DNA of 64,000 nucleotides from Chelonoidis abingdonii (GCF_003597395.2 NC_133771.1:136735694-136799693); one strand, 5' to 3'. Shown: positions 12,484 through 24,000, numbered from the stretch's first letter. Made by a program: numbers and translations. The notes: generated by a model not told the origin, from the letters alone.

Positions 12484-12503
12484 CACCACCACCACCACCA
12501 CCA
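12484..12503. repeat. (CCA)n microsatellite
   Basis: Short ACC/CCA trinucleotide run next to an A-rich tract. The glycine/tryptophan-rich reading frames around it are artefacts. Confidence 0.85.
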
Positions 12504-12506
12504 GCA

Positions 12507-12626
12507 AGGATGACCAGACAGCAAATGTGAAAAATTGAGACAGAGGTGGGGGTAATAGGAGCCTATATAAGAAAAGGACCCAAAAATCAAGACTGTCCCT
12601 ATAAAATTGGGACATCTGGTGACCCT
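12507..12626. mobile_element. 120-bp MITE, GTGACCAGA-type ends
   Basis: Starts 'aggatgaccaga' and ends 'tctggtgaccct', complementary at 10 of 12 positions. The interior is itself roughly symmetrical around 12555-12575, as in a foldback MITE. Non-coding. Confidence 0.6.
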
Positions 12627-13330
12627 ACCATCACCACCAAACAATAAGCAGATGTTATCTGACTGAATGAGAAAGGATGGAAGAATCAGAATGAAGCCAC
12701 GGTATAGAGAGTCCAGATGTGAACATTAAATTAATTTCCATTAAGCGGGGCACCTGTTTCATACTTGTATGTGTATAGCACAGGTTGCCTTATTAGTCAA
12801 GGAGAAAGTGAGTGCATCAGCAAAATCTAATATGTCATTGTGTATGCATAGCTTTCTTGTAGAGATAGTTTGGTAAACTTTCACAGAATGCTAAAAAAAT
12901 AAAATAAAAACAATTAGATGTTGGAAAAAAAGAAGTAGTAATTCTTGTTCAAGTCCTAATTTAATTTCATAGTAAGTAGAAAGAATATCCCACTACACTG
13001 AAAGCATCAAGTTACTGGTATCCATTTCCAGTTATAAAACACTGAAGAAAATCTGTTAATATAATCAGGAAAGGACTGCGCTCTGCTCAGACACACTGGC
13101 AGCTTAGAATCAGATCGCAATATTGCAGTCAGTAAAGGTACAGATATACTTGTACTTATACTGGCCAAGGTTACAATACTTACCTTTTACTGTGTACTTA
13201 AGTGTGATCAGTAAAGCCCTGTTAACTTGAGATTTTTCATACCACATAGTGAGAGACTGTTTTCTCAGACTGGGGCTAGGTATAAACTGGAAAAGGTTGG
13301 CCCCCAATAAGGCCATACTGACAAAACGTC

Positions 13331-13536
13331 CTTAGGTAGATACAGCTTATACCAACAAAAAAGGTGTTTTTTCTAGTAGAGCATATACCAGTTTCCAGAG
13401 CAAAATAAGCTACACTGGCCAAAGCACTTTTATGCCAGCATAACTTCATCTATACCGTGGCTTCTGTTAGAATTAAAAAGTTTTAAAAAAATAGCGACAT
13501 TACAGTACCAGCAAAAGCTTCTAGCATAGACCTAGC
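13331..13536. mobile_element. Degenerate MITE
   Basis: Left 'cttaggtagatacagc' and right 'agcatagacctagcg' resemble the inverted ends of the GTCTACAC group. The interior 'gcacttttatgccagcataacttcatctatacc' is typical of these short elements. The copy is much decayed and its boundaries are approximate. Confidence 0.35.
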
Positions 13537-13654
13537 GTGGAAAGTAATCATTATGTATGTGCTTGCTGATGATTTCAGACAGACAAGGCTGCCCTCTGCT
13601 GCATGGACTAGACAAGTGCACACCACATGATCCATTGTCTATAGCTAAGCTCAG

Positions 13655-14475
13655 TCTGTGATACAATCACATTTGCTCCAACCCTTCAGACAGAGACAAA
13701 CACCTACAAGATCTCTATCAAGCGTTCTTACAATTACAATACCCACCGGCTGAAGTGAAGAAACAGATTGACAGAGACAGTAGAGTATCCAGAAGTCACC
13801 TACTCCAGGACAGGCCCAGCAAAGAAAGTAACAGAATGCCACTAGCTGTCACTTTCAGCCCCCAACTAAAACCTCTCCAGTGCATCATCAAGGATCTACA
13901 ACCTATCCTGAAGGATGATCCATCACGCTCACAGATCTTGGGAGACAGGCCAGCCCTTGCTTACAGACAATCCCCAAACCTGAAGCAAATACTCACCAGC
14001 AACCACACACCACACAACAAAAACACTAACCCAGGAACCTATCCTTGCAACAAAGCCTATTGCCAACTCTGTCTACATATCTATTCAAGGGACACCATTA
14101 TAGGACCTAATTATATCAGCCACCCTATCAGAGGCTCGTTCACCTGCACATCTACCAATGCGATATATGCATCATGTGCCAGCAATGCCCCTCTGCCATG
14201 TACATTGGCCAAACCAGACAGTCTCTACTTAAAAGAATAAATGGACACAAATCAGATGTCAAGAATTATAACATTCAATAACCAGTTGGAGAACACTTCA
14301 ACCTCCCTGGTCACTCTATTACAGACTTAAAAGTCGCATTATTACAACAAAAAAACTTCAAAAACAGACTCCAATTAGAGACTGCTGAATTGGGATTAAT
14401 TTGCAAATTGGACACCATGAAATAAGGATCAAGTAAAGACTGGGAGTGGATGGGTCATTACACAAAGTAAAACTA
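13655..14475 (+). pseudogene. Penelope-like retrotransposon remnant with GIY-YIG endonuclease domain
   Basis: A 5'-truncated, frameshifted coding remnant. The first frame (open to 14240) covers a PLE-type linker with a Cys-rich motif 'PCNKAYCQLC' near 14044-14073. Near 14166 the frame shifts, and a second frame reads C-x2-C pairs, then 'AMYIGQT' (YIG at 14201-14209), 'SLLKRINGHKSDV' and, after an in-frame TAA near 14279, 'PVGEHFNLPGHS'. YIG followed by Arg, His and a GEHF segment is the pattern of the GIY-YIG nuclease fused to the reverse transcriptase of Penelope-like elements. A stop comes at about 14422. The reverse transcriptase itself is not present. The copy cannot make an active protein. 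Assignment to PLE is from motif order. Confidence 0.78.
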
Positions 14476-14683
14476 TTTCCCCATGTTTATTTCCCCCCCT
14501 CCCCCCCACACACTACTTGAGCAAGCAATATCTTCATTAGCAGGAGATATAGCTTATACATACACAATTATGTCAGCAGATCTGACATTCCTTCCAATAG
14601 GGGGCAGCAGTACACATTGGCAAGTATACTGTTTGTTTTCCAGCAGGGTGTGGATGGATTATAGTTTTTATTCCATTACCTAT

Positions 14684-14955
14684 TCATAGACTAATAGAGT
14701 TTAAGGCCAGAAGGGATTATTATGATCATCTGGTCTGACCTCTTGCATAACACAGGGCATAGAATTCCACCCAGTGGTTTTTCCTGCTGGTTGAGTTAAC
14801 AAAGAATCTAACACATCCCTAGGAAATTCCATTGGTTAATTACCCTCCCTGTAAAAAAAATGTTCTTTATTTCCTGCCTGAAATTGTCTAGCTTCAGCTT
14901 TCACCGATTCAATCCTGTTATGTCTTTATTTGCTAGATTAAAGAGCCCTATAACA
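14684..14955 (-). mobile_element. CR1 LINE 3' fragment (distal part)
   Basis: Read on the plus strand it begins 'tcatagactaatagag...gccagaaggga...gatcatctggtctgacctc', which is the reverse complement of a CR1 3' end, and continues 'tagcttcagctttcaccgattcaatcctgttat'. The element therefore lies on the minus strand. It breaks at about 14955 and resumes at about 15640. Confidence 0.75.
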
Positions 14956-15640
14956 GGTTGTGCTACTCACTGGTCAGACACCTCCTTGGGGCTTATGTGG
15001 GGATTAGCGCTCAGCCGTCGGACACCCCTTCCTTCAGTTGCTCACCCCATGCTCTCTCTCTGGACTCTGGTTACTCCATGTTTCTGGCTTGGCCTTCTGG
15101 CCAGGTCACTATAGTTTTCCCCTTTTAGGGTATCAAACCATCTCAGGCAGTCTTCAGATCCACTGCCCTGATGGTGCTACTTCTCCAGTGACTGGTAGGG
15201 GAACTTGGGCCCATTCAGTAGTACAGGTTCCAGCCAGGGGTCCCTACAATTAGCAGCCAACGTCTGCACAACCTCCAACCCTGCTGCTCTTTCCCTGGGC
15301 TGCTTCCTACTCTTCCTCCCACAGGTTTTCTTCTTCACCCTTCTGGGTAATTCTCCCTTCAAGGCCTAGATCCCAGGGTGTCTCTCTTTCAAGGGGTTTC
15401 CTCCTTTTTCCTCTTTAAGACCAGAGAGTGACTGCCAACTTTCGCATTGCAGCCACCTCTTGCTCTCTGCTTCCCGGGTTAATACTTGCTCAGCCTGCCT
15501 CTGCCCAGATGGGTTTCACCATCAATTACAGTTTATCAGCTGTGGTTCACCTTCAGGTGCAGCCTGCCACATGGTAAGTTGGCCCTTTTTTCCTACTCAG
15601 GCCTGGTGTGGGGTAAACACCCCATTAAAAGCCCTCTACT
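14956..15640. mobile_element. Insertion splitting a CR1 copy, possible solo LTR
   Basis: About 690 bp of C/T-rich sequence separates two collinear pieces of the same CR1. The junctions read 'gagccctataaca' on the left and 'aagccctctactataag' on the right, a possible imperfect target duplication. There is no coding sequence. An LTR is one reading; an unclassified transposon is equally possible. Confidence 0.4.
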
Positions 15641-15965
15641 ATAAGAAATCTCCCCATATAAGTACTGCTAGGCCATGATCCAGTCATCTCTTAATCTTCT
15701 CTTGGATAAAAAAAATAGAATGAGCATCTTCAGTCTCTCACTGTAAAGCAAGTTCTCCAGCCCTCACATCATTTCTGAACCCCTTTCCAGTTTGCCAATG
15801 TCTTTTTAAAAGCAGGACACCAGAACTGAACATAGTATTTCAGTAATGGTTTCACTCAGGTTGTATACAAAGGTGATACCACTTCCCCACTCCTCCTTGA
15901 TATTGCCTGGCTTATACAGCCAAAGATCATGTCAGCTCTCTTAGCTACTGCATCACACTTAAAAG
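15641..15965 (-). mobile_element. CR1 LINE fragment (continuation of 14684-14955)
   Basis: Plus-strand text 'atccagtcatctcttaatcttctc', 'gaacccctttccagtttgcc', 'aagcaggacaccagaactgaacatagtattt' matches the CR1 region also visible at 17600-17790, so this continues the interrupted minus-strand CR1. Confidence 0.7.
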
Positions 15966-16067
15966 GCATCCAAGATAATACTCTTTTTCTTCATACATTA
16001 TCATTTTTTAATCTTGGATGAACCACACACACTCTTCCCACTCTATCCCGCTGCTTTAGGACTGAAA

Positions 16068-16175
16068 GGTGAAATTCATTTGTGTGCAGAGAGCTACCAC
16101 ATGTCTATGCATCAGTTATGTCCCATTTAAGCCTTCAGGCCTGGCCCTGGCTCTCTTCACAGGGGTGAATTTCAC
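16068..16175. mobile_element. Short MITE, GGTGAAATTCA ends
   Basis: Begins 'ggtgaaattca' and ends 'tgaatttcacc', perfect 11-bp inverted termini 108 bp apart. The interior is non-coding. Confidence 0.6.
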
Positions 16176-17282
16176 CAGGAATGAGGAAAGAATTCCTTTA
16201 AAAACATCCTTCCATTCTGGCTATCATGATCCAGACCAATTTAACAACTCTGTCTCCACTGCATTAGGTAACGATTATGAAGCAAAACTAACTGATCTTC
16301 AATATCAGATGCTTTTGACAGAATGGTGAAGCTCATTATTGTGTCTAAATCCCTGTCTTTTATACAATGAATATTATAATGCCAAAATTGTAGAGAGGGC
16401 AGGAAAGAGAGAGAGTAGAAATTAGGAGCACTTTTTTTATTTATAATTTGTTTAAAATTCTTGCTGGTTTTTCCAATACTGTCAGAAGTATTGGAATTAA
16501 TGAAACTGGCCTGAAGTAAAATATCTAATAAGCATCTTCTCCTCTGTAGGGTAAATGCATGTCATTTTCCAATTAACTCTTCCTCTAAGCCATTATGTTG
16601 ATCAAATAAGTGAATAAGTGAAAGGAATGTAAATTCTAGAAAGAGCTAATTTAATTCATCCAGAGGTTATGGTTCTACTTCGATAAACACTTACAGTAGG
16701 CTAATGTGTTATTTAAAACGACAGTGTGACAAATAACTACAACTGAGGAGTTGTGTGTGGAGAGGAAAATTTCTTGGGATCTGACTTTCAGATAGTAAAT
16801 TATAGTAATAGAGGTCTAGTTAGTGAGTTTGTATTTTACAGGCGAGTATGTAGGACAGGATAGATGCGTGGCCTAGCTTGGGAAGTGAGACAGGGAAATG
16901 GTGTTTTGGGTCAGTTTTGAGGACAGTTACATTAGAGGATATTTCCGGACGTTTGTGGAAACACAGCAGTCTAACAGCCCGACTTTCATATGTTTGATTT
17001 TAACTCTTAACTGTGGGCTTGATTATCCCTAGCCCTTACAAGACCACAGAGGTGGGGAGTAAGGAGCCTTTCCACCTTACATGACCAAATTAATGGATGT
17101 TTAGAATTGTGGTCCCTGAACTCAAAGGAGTACCTGGGATGCAAAGAAACTGCTCTTTGCTTGGGAGCAATTCTCCCAAAAGGGGATGGGGACTAGACTT
17201 ATGGATCTGTCTCATATGCACTGGCTAGCAGAGCTAGCAGGCCTCATGCAGGAGGGAGTGTGCAGCACCCTTTAAATCCCAG
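16176..17282. other. Intergenic, nothing recognised
   Basis: AT-rich DNA with no exon-like segment and no clear transposon termini. Confidence 0.5.
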
Positions 17283-18075
17283 TGAGGCCACTGTGATCAT
17301 CTAGTTTGACCTCATACATTCCACAGGCCACAGAACTTCCCCAAAATGATTCCTAGAGGAGCTCTGTTAGAAAAACAGCCCATCTTGATTCAAAAATTAT
17401 CAGTGAAGCAGAATTCACTGTGACTCTGGATGAATTGCTCCAATCGTTAATTACTCTCACTGGTAAAAATTACCCCTTATTTCCAGTCTGAATTTGTCTA
17501 GCTTTAACTTCCAGCCATTGGATCATGCTAAACTTTCTCTGCCAGACCGAAGAGCCTATTATGAAATATTTGTTCCTTTGGTAGGTGCTGATAGACTGTC
17601 ATCAAGTCATTCCTTAACCTTCTCTTTGTTAAGCTAAGTAGATTAAGCTCCTTGTGTTAATCACTATAACTCTTGTTTTTTAATCCTTTAATCATTCTCC
17701 TGGCTCTTCTCTGTACCCTCTGCAATTTCTCAACAGCCTTCTTGAATAGTGGACACCAGAACTGGATATAGGATTCCAGCAATGGTTGCACGAGTGTCAA
17801 ATACAGGGGTAAAATAACCTCTCTACCCCTATTTGAGATTCCCTTTTATGCATCTAAGGTTCACATTGGCAGCTCATGTTTAGCTGATTATCCATCACAC
17901 CCCACAAATCTTTTTCAGAGTCACCGCTTTCCAGAGTCCCCCATCATGTAAGTATGGCTTATGTTCTTCATTCCTAGGTGTATATATTCACATTTAGCCC
18001 TATTAAAACATATATGATTTGCTTGCGCCCAGCTTACCAAATGATCCAGTTGGTTCATCAGATGGAGTACAAATA
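17283..18075 (-). mobile_element. CR1 LINE, 3' portion
   Basis: Plus-strand text starts 'actgtgatcatctagtttgacctcatac' and runs through 'cttccccaaaatgattcctaga', 'ggacaccagaactggatataggattcc' and 'gtttgcttgcgcccagcttacc'. This is the reverse complement of a CR1 3' region of about 790 bp. No intact open frame remains. Same family as the pieces at 14684 and 15641. Confidence 0.82.
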
Positions 18076-18764
18076 ATGTCATTTTAAACTAATAATCTAT
18101 TTCAGTGGGAGTTATTCACCTACATGCTTTTGAAAACCCCACCAAGTGTCCATCTATAGCTTTAGGTGCCTAAATATCTTTAAAAATCTGCCCCTCAGTA
18201 CCTTAGCTCTGTTGTACAGGTTTTCTCTGGGAGTTTGCTTTAAAAGTAAAAAAATAAAATAGGAAACGTATACAGGATATTCTCGACTGACTGTAATTTG
18301 CTTATCTGGAATTCCCCATGTCAGTCTGAGTTACTATCCAGGAGAAACTATTTATTAGAGAAACATGGTAACTAATGTAGGGGCAGGTCACAAGCCCTTT
18401 ACTCACAATAGTGAGCACTTACTCACATGGGTAGCACTGTTGACTGCAAGGTGAATCTGCTCATGAGTGTAGCTGCTCCCCAGTGTTGGAGGTTTGCAAT
18501 CTAGCCTTTAAATCTGGATAACATAAAAACACTCTCAGTTGACACTGATGTAAATCTGGAGTTACTTCATTATAGTCAGGATATTGCTCCAGATTTACAC
18601 CAGCGTAACTGAAGGCCACATGAGGCCCAATAACTTTATGATAGCATCTAAGTCTCTCTCTACATGAGAATATGGAACATGAACTAAATCTATATAAAGC
18701 ACTCTGAAATCAAAGTAAGCATGTCCACACAAAGTGGTTTCATTGATTTAATTAATTTAGGGCT

Positions 18765-20233
18765 AGATTCACAAAGGGCATCTAGGCTCAGTTTAGGCAC
18801 CCAGTGGATCCTTAGCCCTACATTAGGCTCCAGGCACCCCATCCAGTGCACTAGGAGAGTTAGAGATTTAATAATGGGATTCACCAATGTCAGAAAGCTG
18901 TGTGGGGAGCCACCTAAATTAGCCATCAGGAAATGCTGAGGAGAAGGTGGGGCCTGTGTTGCATCCCCTCATGTTATTTAGGCACCTGTCTTGCTTGGGA
19001 TTCACAGTCATGAACTCTCCCCTGGAGTTAGGCACCTAAGTTAGCTCAGTCCTTTCTTACAATGGTCTAGTGATTACTGCACTCACCCAGGCTGCGGGAA
19101 ACCCAGGTTCAAATTTGCCTGATTTGGCATTGGGACTTCCAAGGGGAGTAGTAGGGGCAAAAGACATATCTGGCTTTAAGACTAAGCTTGATAAACTTAT
19201 GGAAGGGATGATATGACAGGATAGTTTAATTTGGGCAATTGATCTTGGATTATCAGCAGATAAATCTGGTCAAAGGGATTTATCTGGGATGTTGGATGGG
19301 ATGGGATCTGAGTTACTGCAGAGAATTCTTTCCTTAGTTCTGGCTGGTGAGTCTTGCCCATATGCTCAGGGTTTATCTGATCGCCATATTTGGGGTTGGG
19401 AAGGAATTTTCCTCCAGGGCAGATTGGCAGAGGCCCTGGAGGTTTTTCGCCTTCCTCTGCAGCATGGGGCATGGGTCTCTTGCTGGTGGAATCTCTGCAG
19501 CTTGAGGTCTTCAAACCACAATTTGAAGATTTCAATAACTTGGACATAGGTTAGGAGTTTGTTATAGAAGTGGATGGGTAGCGTTCTGTGATCTGCTTTG
19601 TGCAGGAGGTCAGACTAGATGATCATATTGGTCCCTTCTGACCTATGAGTCTATGAGTCTTCCTCCTCCCGGATGAAAGCGCCAACTCCTGGGATATAGG
19701 GTGTTCTGTATATGTCAGTCTTATGCAGACATATAAGGGAGTCTTTCCTGTTGAAGCAGTTCCAGGTTGTACAAAATACTTAGATATTCATTGGGCCAGA
19801 AATTACTCTACAGCCTAATGGTTAGCACACTCCACCTGGAAGATCGCAGGCCTAGGCTCAAGTATCTGTTCCAAATCAGGCAGCCTGGAGTCTTAAACGT
19901 GAGTTGCCGACATCCTACGGAAGTGTGCTAACCACTACCCTTCTGGACACAAGGCAGTGCCTCTCTGTTTTGTGCAGGGCCCAGTCCCATAGGCATGCTC
20001 CCATGGGGCCTCTGAGAACACCTACTGGATCAGTCCCCACAGATAGGTGACAGAACATCTTGAGGATCCCATCAGAGTTTAGATGCTGAAAAACTTGTAG
20101 ACATCAGGACTTAGGAGGCTTTATGTAAGCTCTGTGGCAGCAATTTAGGTTCCTAAAGGGTTAGGTGGCAGCTGAGCTAGGGTTTGGAGGATCTAAATTT
20201 TGAACTTAGGCATCTAAATCCCTTTGTAGATCT
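18765..20233. mobile_element. DNA transposon/MITE interrupted by a CR1
   Basis: Left end 'agattcacaaagggcatctaggc' and right end 'gcatctaaatccctttgtagatct' are inverted relatives. The flanks 'aattaatttag' and 'aaattagtttag' could be a decayed target duplication. Two tRNA-like or MIR-like segments ('ggtctagtgattactgcactcacc' near 19062 and 'taatggttagcacactccacc' near 19817) lie on either side of the nested CR1. Non-coding. Boundaries are approximate. Confidence 0.45.
19141..19658 (+). mobile_element. CR1 LINE 3' end with octamer tail, nested
   Basis: Contains 'tttggggttgggaaggaattttcctccagggcag', 'ggaggtcagactagatgatcatattggtcccttctgacc' and ends in 'tatgagtctatgagtc', a two-copy octamer as found at CR1 3' termini. 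5'-truncated, as usual for target-primed insertion. It lies in the orientation opposite to the CR1 at 17283-18075. Confidence 0.85.
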
Positions 20234-20689
20234 CTTTCTTAGTTTCTAAATTAGTTTAGTTAAATTAATACAATTTTCTCACATAAATAAGACCTTCGAA
20301 TTAAAGTTTGTCTCAGGCTGTGTAACAACATAGCCAGGGAAACATAGGGATATTCTGGGGTGAATGGTTATTTAAATGGTAACAGACTTTAAGCAAAAAG
20401 GAGTGGTTGTTTACAGCCACAGCAGAAGTGGCCATTGGGTGAGACTATACTAGACAGCACCTAGGTGCTGATTGTCTATTCACTTCCACCATTTAGATAT
20501 GAGCAAATAAACTACAGCAAACTAAGGCCACTTTACTTCTAAATGAGAGTGTCCAGACAGAGGCTTAATGCACTTTAATTAATGCACTTTTACTTCACAA
20601 CTTTAGTTATTTCATCTCGACTTTCCTGAGCAGCCCCATGTAGTCACAGCCTGAGTATTGTCTACAGCCTCCACTAGTTGAGAAATAAT

Positions 20690-20805
20690 AAGGAGTCTGG
20701 TGGCACTTTAAAGACTAACAGATTTATTTGGGCATAAATGTTAGTCTTTAAGATGCCATCGGACTCCTTGTTGTTTTTGTGGATACAGACTAACATGGCT
20801 ACCCC
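20690..20805 (+). mobile_element. Penelope-like 3' terminus in a foldback (31-bp arms)
   Basis: Arms 20690-20720 and 20739-20769 pair at about 27 of 31 positions around an 18-bp spacer. The right arm runs into 'ggatacagactaacatggctacccc'. Same organisation as 8081-8217 but older. It sits inside flanks that look like a GTCTACAC-type MITE ('gagactatactagacagc' near 20440, 'gtagacatacccc' near 20820). Confidence 0.58.
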
Positions 20806-21300
20806 GATAGTGAAGAAATGTAGACATACCCCTTCTACTTTTTTGGGCGGGAGCTTATGACCTTATTTATACTCTGAATAGTGAAGATCAGGTGACACAT
20901 CCTCATTATCATTTAGACACATCAGTCTTCTAACCAAATAGTTTTATTCAATTGGCACAGCTGAAATAGACTTCTTTCCATTAGCAGTTGTTGAATCACA
21001 ATCCACCTTTACTTCTGAATGAAACCGTCCACATAGGGATTTAATGCACTTTATCTAATGACTTTCATTTCATTTTCACTTTTCTGAATGTCTCCTCTTA
21101 GACAAGCCATCGGGCATTTTGCCCATGGTGTTGTCTAGCCCCTTTCAGAGAAGGGTTATACAAATGCCTGAATCCTGTTCACCGTCCAAACACCAGTTAT
21201 TGTTACTTCCTGTGAAGTTGCACTGCTGATGAATTACGGGTCCTAGTTTTCCTACCATAGATGAAACCTAGAGGAAAGATTTTGCTGACAAAGGGGTGAG

Positions 21301-21850
21301 GTCTGGTCTACACTTAAAATTTAGGTCAATATAGCTATGCCACTCAGGTACATGAAGAATCCACACTTCTGAACACTGTGGCTATGTCATCCTGATCCCC
21401 AGTGTAGATGCAGCTAGCTCAACAAAAGAATGCTTCTGTTAGCCTCGCTACTGTCACTCAGAGAGGTAGCGGTGGTCAAACGAACGGAGAAACCCCATCC
21501 CCTTCCACTGGCATAGGCTGCGGTGACACTATGGGCAGGTCTACACGACGGGACTAAGTCGACCTAAGTTACATAACTCCAGCTACGTGAATAACGTACC
21601 TTAGGTTGACTTATTGTGGTGCCTACACCGTGCTGGGTCGACAGGAGAAACTCTCCTGTTGACTTGCCTTATGCTTCTCATTCTGGTGGAGTACCAGAGT
21701 CAATTGGAGAGTGATCAGCGGTCAATTTAGCGGGTCTAAGACCCGCTAAATCGATCCCTGGTGGATCGATTACCACACATTGATCTCCCGATCAGTGAAG
21801 ACAAGCCCTATGTGACTACACCAGCATAGCAGTATAGTGTAGACATATCC
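21301..21850. mobile_element. Outer MITE interrupted by a second MITE
   Basis: Left end 'gtctggtctacactt' and right end 'agtgtagacatatcct' are inverted partners. The left part stops at 'ggtgacactat' (21534) and the right part resumes at 'atgtgactacaccagc' (about 21808), so the interior was split by the element at 21535-21807. Confidence 0.55.
21535..21807. mobile_element. Inner MITE, GGGC-GTCTACAC ends
   Basis: Begins 'gggcaggtctacac' and ends 'gtgaagacaagccc', 10-12 bp of inverted match. Flanked by 'tat' on both sides, consistent with a 3-bp target duplication. It contains a perfect hairpin near 21726-21752 ('atttagcgggtc' / 'gacccgctaaat'). Confidence 0.62.
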
Positions 21851-22239
21851 TGTGTCACACTAAACTAGAGGTGCCAAAGGTACTCTTAAGTTGCTCATGC
21901 AGTTGCTGCAGTTTTGCACACAAATCAGGAATTTGCAAAGAGTTCATCTAAAAAAGGCAGAAAAGCAGTGGTTCTGGAAGTGCCTCTGCATCATTTCTTC
22001 CCAGTGAGTTTTGCTGAATGCAACTGAAATTTACTAACTAAACCCCCAGTCCAACCAAGCACTTCAACACAATTAACTCTGAGCTCACAAGTAGTCCTAT
22101 AGACTTCAGTGGGATTATTTATGTGGTTAAATTTAAGCACACACTTAAGTGCTTTGCAGGATGGAGGCCTGAAAGATTAAATTATTACAAAATGGGCTGT
22201 CTTCTATCTTTGATTCTTATGCAAACGCCTATTGTCATC

Positions 22240-22900
22240 TTTCCCCTTCAAAGCCGGCCGGAGAGAAGCGGCGATTTGAAGGGGAAAGTGCTGCTTCTTT
22301 CTGGCCACTGGCTGCGTGGCTGCCCCTGCTCCTTCTGAGTCCTCTGGCCCGGGCTCGCAGGGCTGCATTCTGAAAGGGTCTTTAGAGCTGCAGGCCAGGG
22401 CCCCACAGCCTCTTTAGCCCAGGGCCCTGCAGCCCCTAAAACCCCTGCATTCCAGGTGGCCCTGCCCGGCAAGTGGGGGGGAGGGCAGCTCCCAGAATTA
22501 TGGCCATGGGGGCAGTGCCATGCTGCGCAGAGCCACCTGCACACTCCCTGCACCAAACAGGAGCTCTGCACCTCCTGCCTGCCCCAGCCCTGAACCTCTT
22601 CCCGCACCCCCACCTGAACGCCCTCCCAGACCCTAACTCCCTCCCAGACCCCACATCCCACCCTGAGTGCCCTCCTGCACCCTAACTCCCTCCCAGACCC
22701 TGCACCCCCAGCCCCTGGTGTAGGGCAGGGGCACCTCCCCACCACAGTACAGTACATGCCTTTTGTCTGCCTCCAAAACATATCCTTGGAACCTAACCCC
22801 CCGCATTTACATTAAAACTTATGGGAAAATTGGATTTGTTTAACATCGTTTCACTTAAAGTTGCATTTTTGAGGAACTACAGCATTAAGTGAGGAGTTAC
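22240..22900. repeat. Repeat with 13-bp hairpin head and C-rich minisatellite
   Basis: Perfect inverted repeat 'tttccccttcaaa' (22240-22252) and 'tttgaaggggaaa' (22275-22287) around a GC-rich loop. About 22540-22740 holds imperfect 'ccctcccagaccctaact' units like those at 4900-5200. The tail 'acatcgtttcacttaaagt...agtgaggagttactgta' is AT-rich. The long minus-strand frame across the C-rich part has low complexity and is not a gene. Confidence 0.5.
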
Positions 22901-22919
22901 TGTACTGTCCTAAACAGTG

Positions 22920-24000
22920 CAACCGTATTGTTCACCACCTGGCCCAACCACTTCATTCTTAAGTTCCTTCAGAACTCTTGGTTGTATACCATGGTAGCAT
23001 CGGTGACTTGTTGCTCTTTATCTTACCAGTTTGTTCCTCTCCTCTTCTGACAATTCATCTAAAGCATAGCATGGCAGTAGTAGCATGTCTCCAATATCTT
23101 CTGTAGTGAAGACTGATATAAACAAACAATTTAGTTTCTCGGTAAAGATTTTATCTTCCTTAATGGCTCTCTCCACTCTAATAGTCCTATGGATTCACCA
23201 ATTTTCTAGCAGTTCCTGCTTCTGACATACATTAAAAATGTGTCTTTTTGGTCTTCATTTATTTGCTCTTTGCCTTCCTCATTTGCAGGTTACCCTCTAT
23301 TGTTTATGCTTTCTATTGGCTTCACCACGGTTGGATTACCATTTTCTGAAAAGTGTCTATTCAAATAACCTCTTGAAACTTATCACTTAATCATACTGGC
23401 TTTTATTTCCCCACTTCCTTTTTGGTTTAAGGGCTGTGTTTACATTCTATGACTCTGTTATGGAATAGTTAAGAATAACAATTTTACATTCCTTAATATT
23501 GAGTTTAGAGCCCATGAGAGCAGCTTTCATATTTTTTTAAAATCTCCCTTTCCAACATTTAGCGTCACAGTCCTACATTTTATTCCCACAGGATGTTGAA
23601 CGTCATTACTTTGTGGTCACTATTATTTAGTGACACAACTACAGTTACTTCCTGAATCCATGCTTGTGTGCAACTTAGAACTACGTTGAGAACAGCCTCT
23701 ACTCAATTCTAGAACAAGCTTTTCCAAGAAACAACCATTTAAGATGTTGAGAAATTGTTTCTCCAAACTGTATCCTGTTATGTCAATTGCCTAGTCTGTA
23801 TGTCAATTGCCTAGTCTGATACATTATTCAGTTGCCTCTTTCATCTACCTCAAAAGTGTGATCTAAAGCCCACTGAAATCACTGGTAGTCTTGCTATTGA
23901 CATCAATAAGCACTGAATCAGGTCCTCAGTAGCTTTTTCCTGATCTGGAGGCTGGTTCAACATTTCTATTCCCCTACTACAATACTTCTATTCATATGAC
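22920..24000 (-). mobile_element. Non-LTR retrotransposon remnant, CR1/L3-like 3' region
   Basis: Plus-strand text such as 'tgtagtgaagactgatataaacaaacaatttagtttctc', 'ccttaatggctctctccactctaatag' and 'cacaactacagttacttcc' resembles the reverse complement of LINE 3' sequence common in reptiles. No open frame remains. An exact 20-bp tandem duplication sits at 23779-23818. The family call is from memory and uncertain. Confidence 0.42.

Noticed and set aside
13755..14240. 161-codon frame as a possible host gene
   Set aside because: The Cys-rich linker and the GIY-YIG motif after a frameshift identify it as a retrotransposon remnant.
22248..22781. 177-codon minus-strand Gly/Arg-rich frame
   Set aside because: Produced by the C-rich minisatellite; low complexity and no domain.
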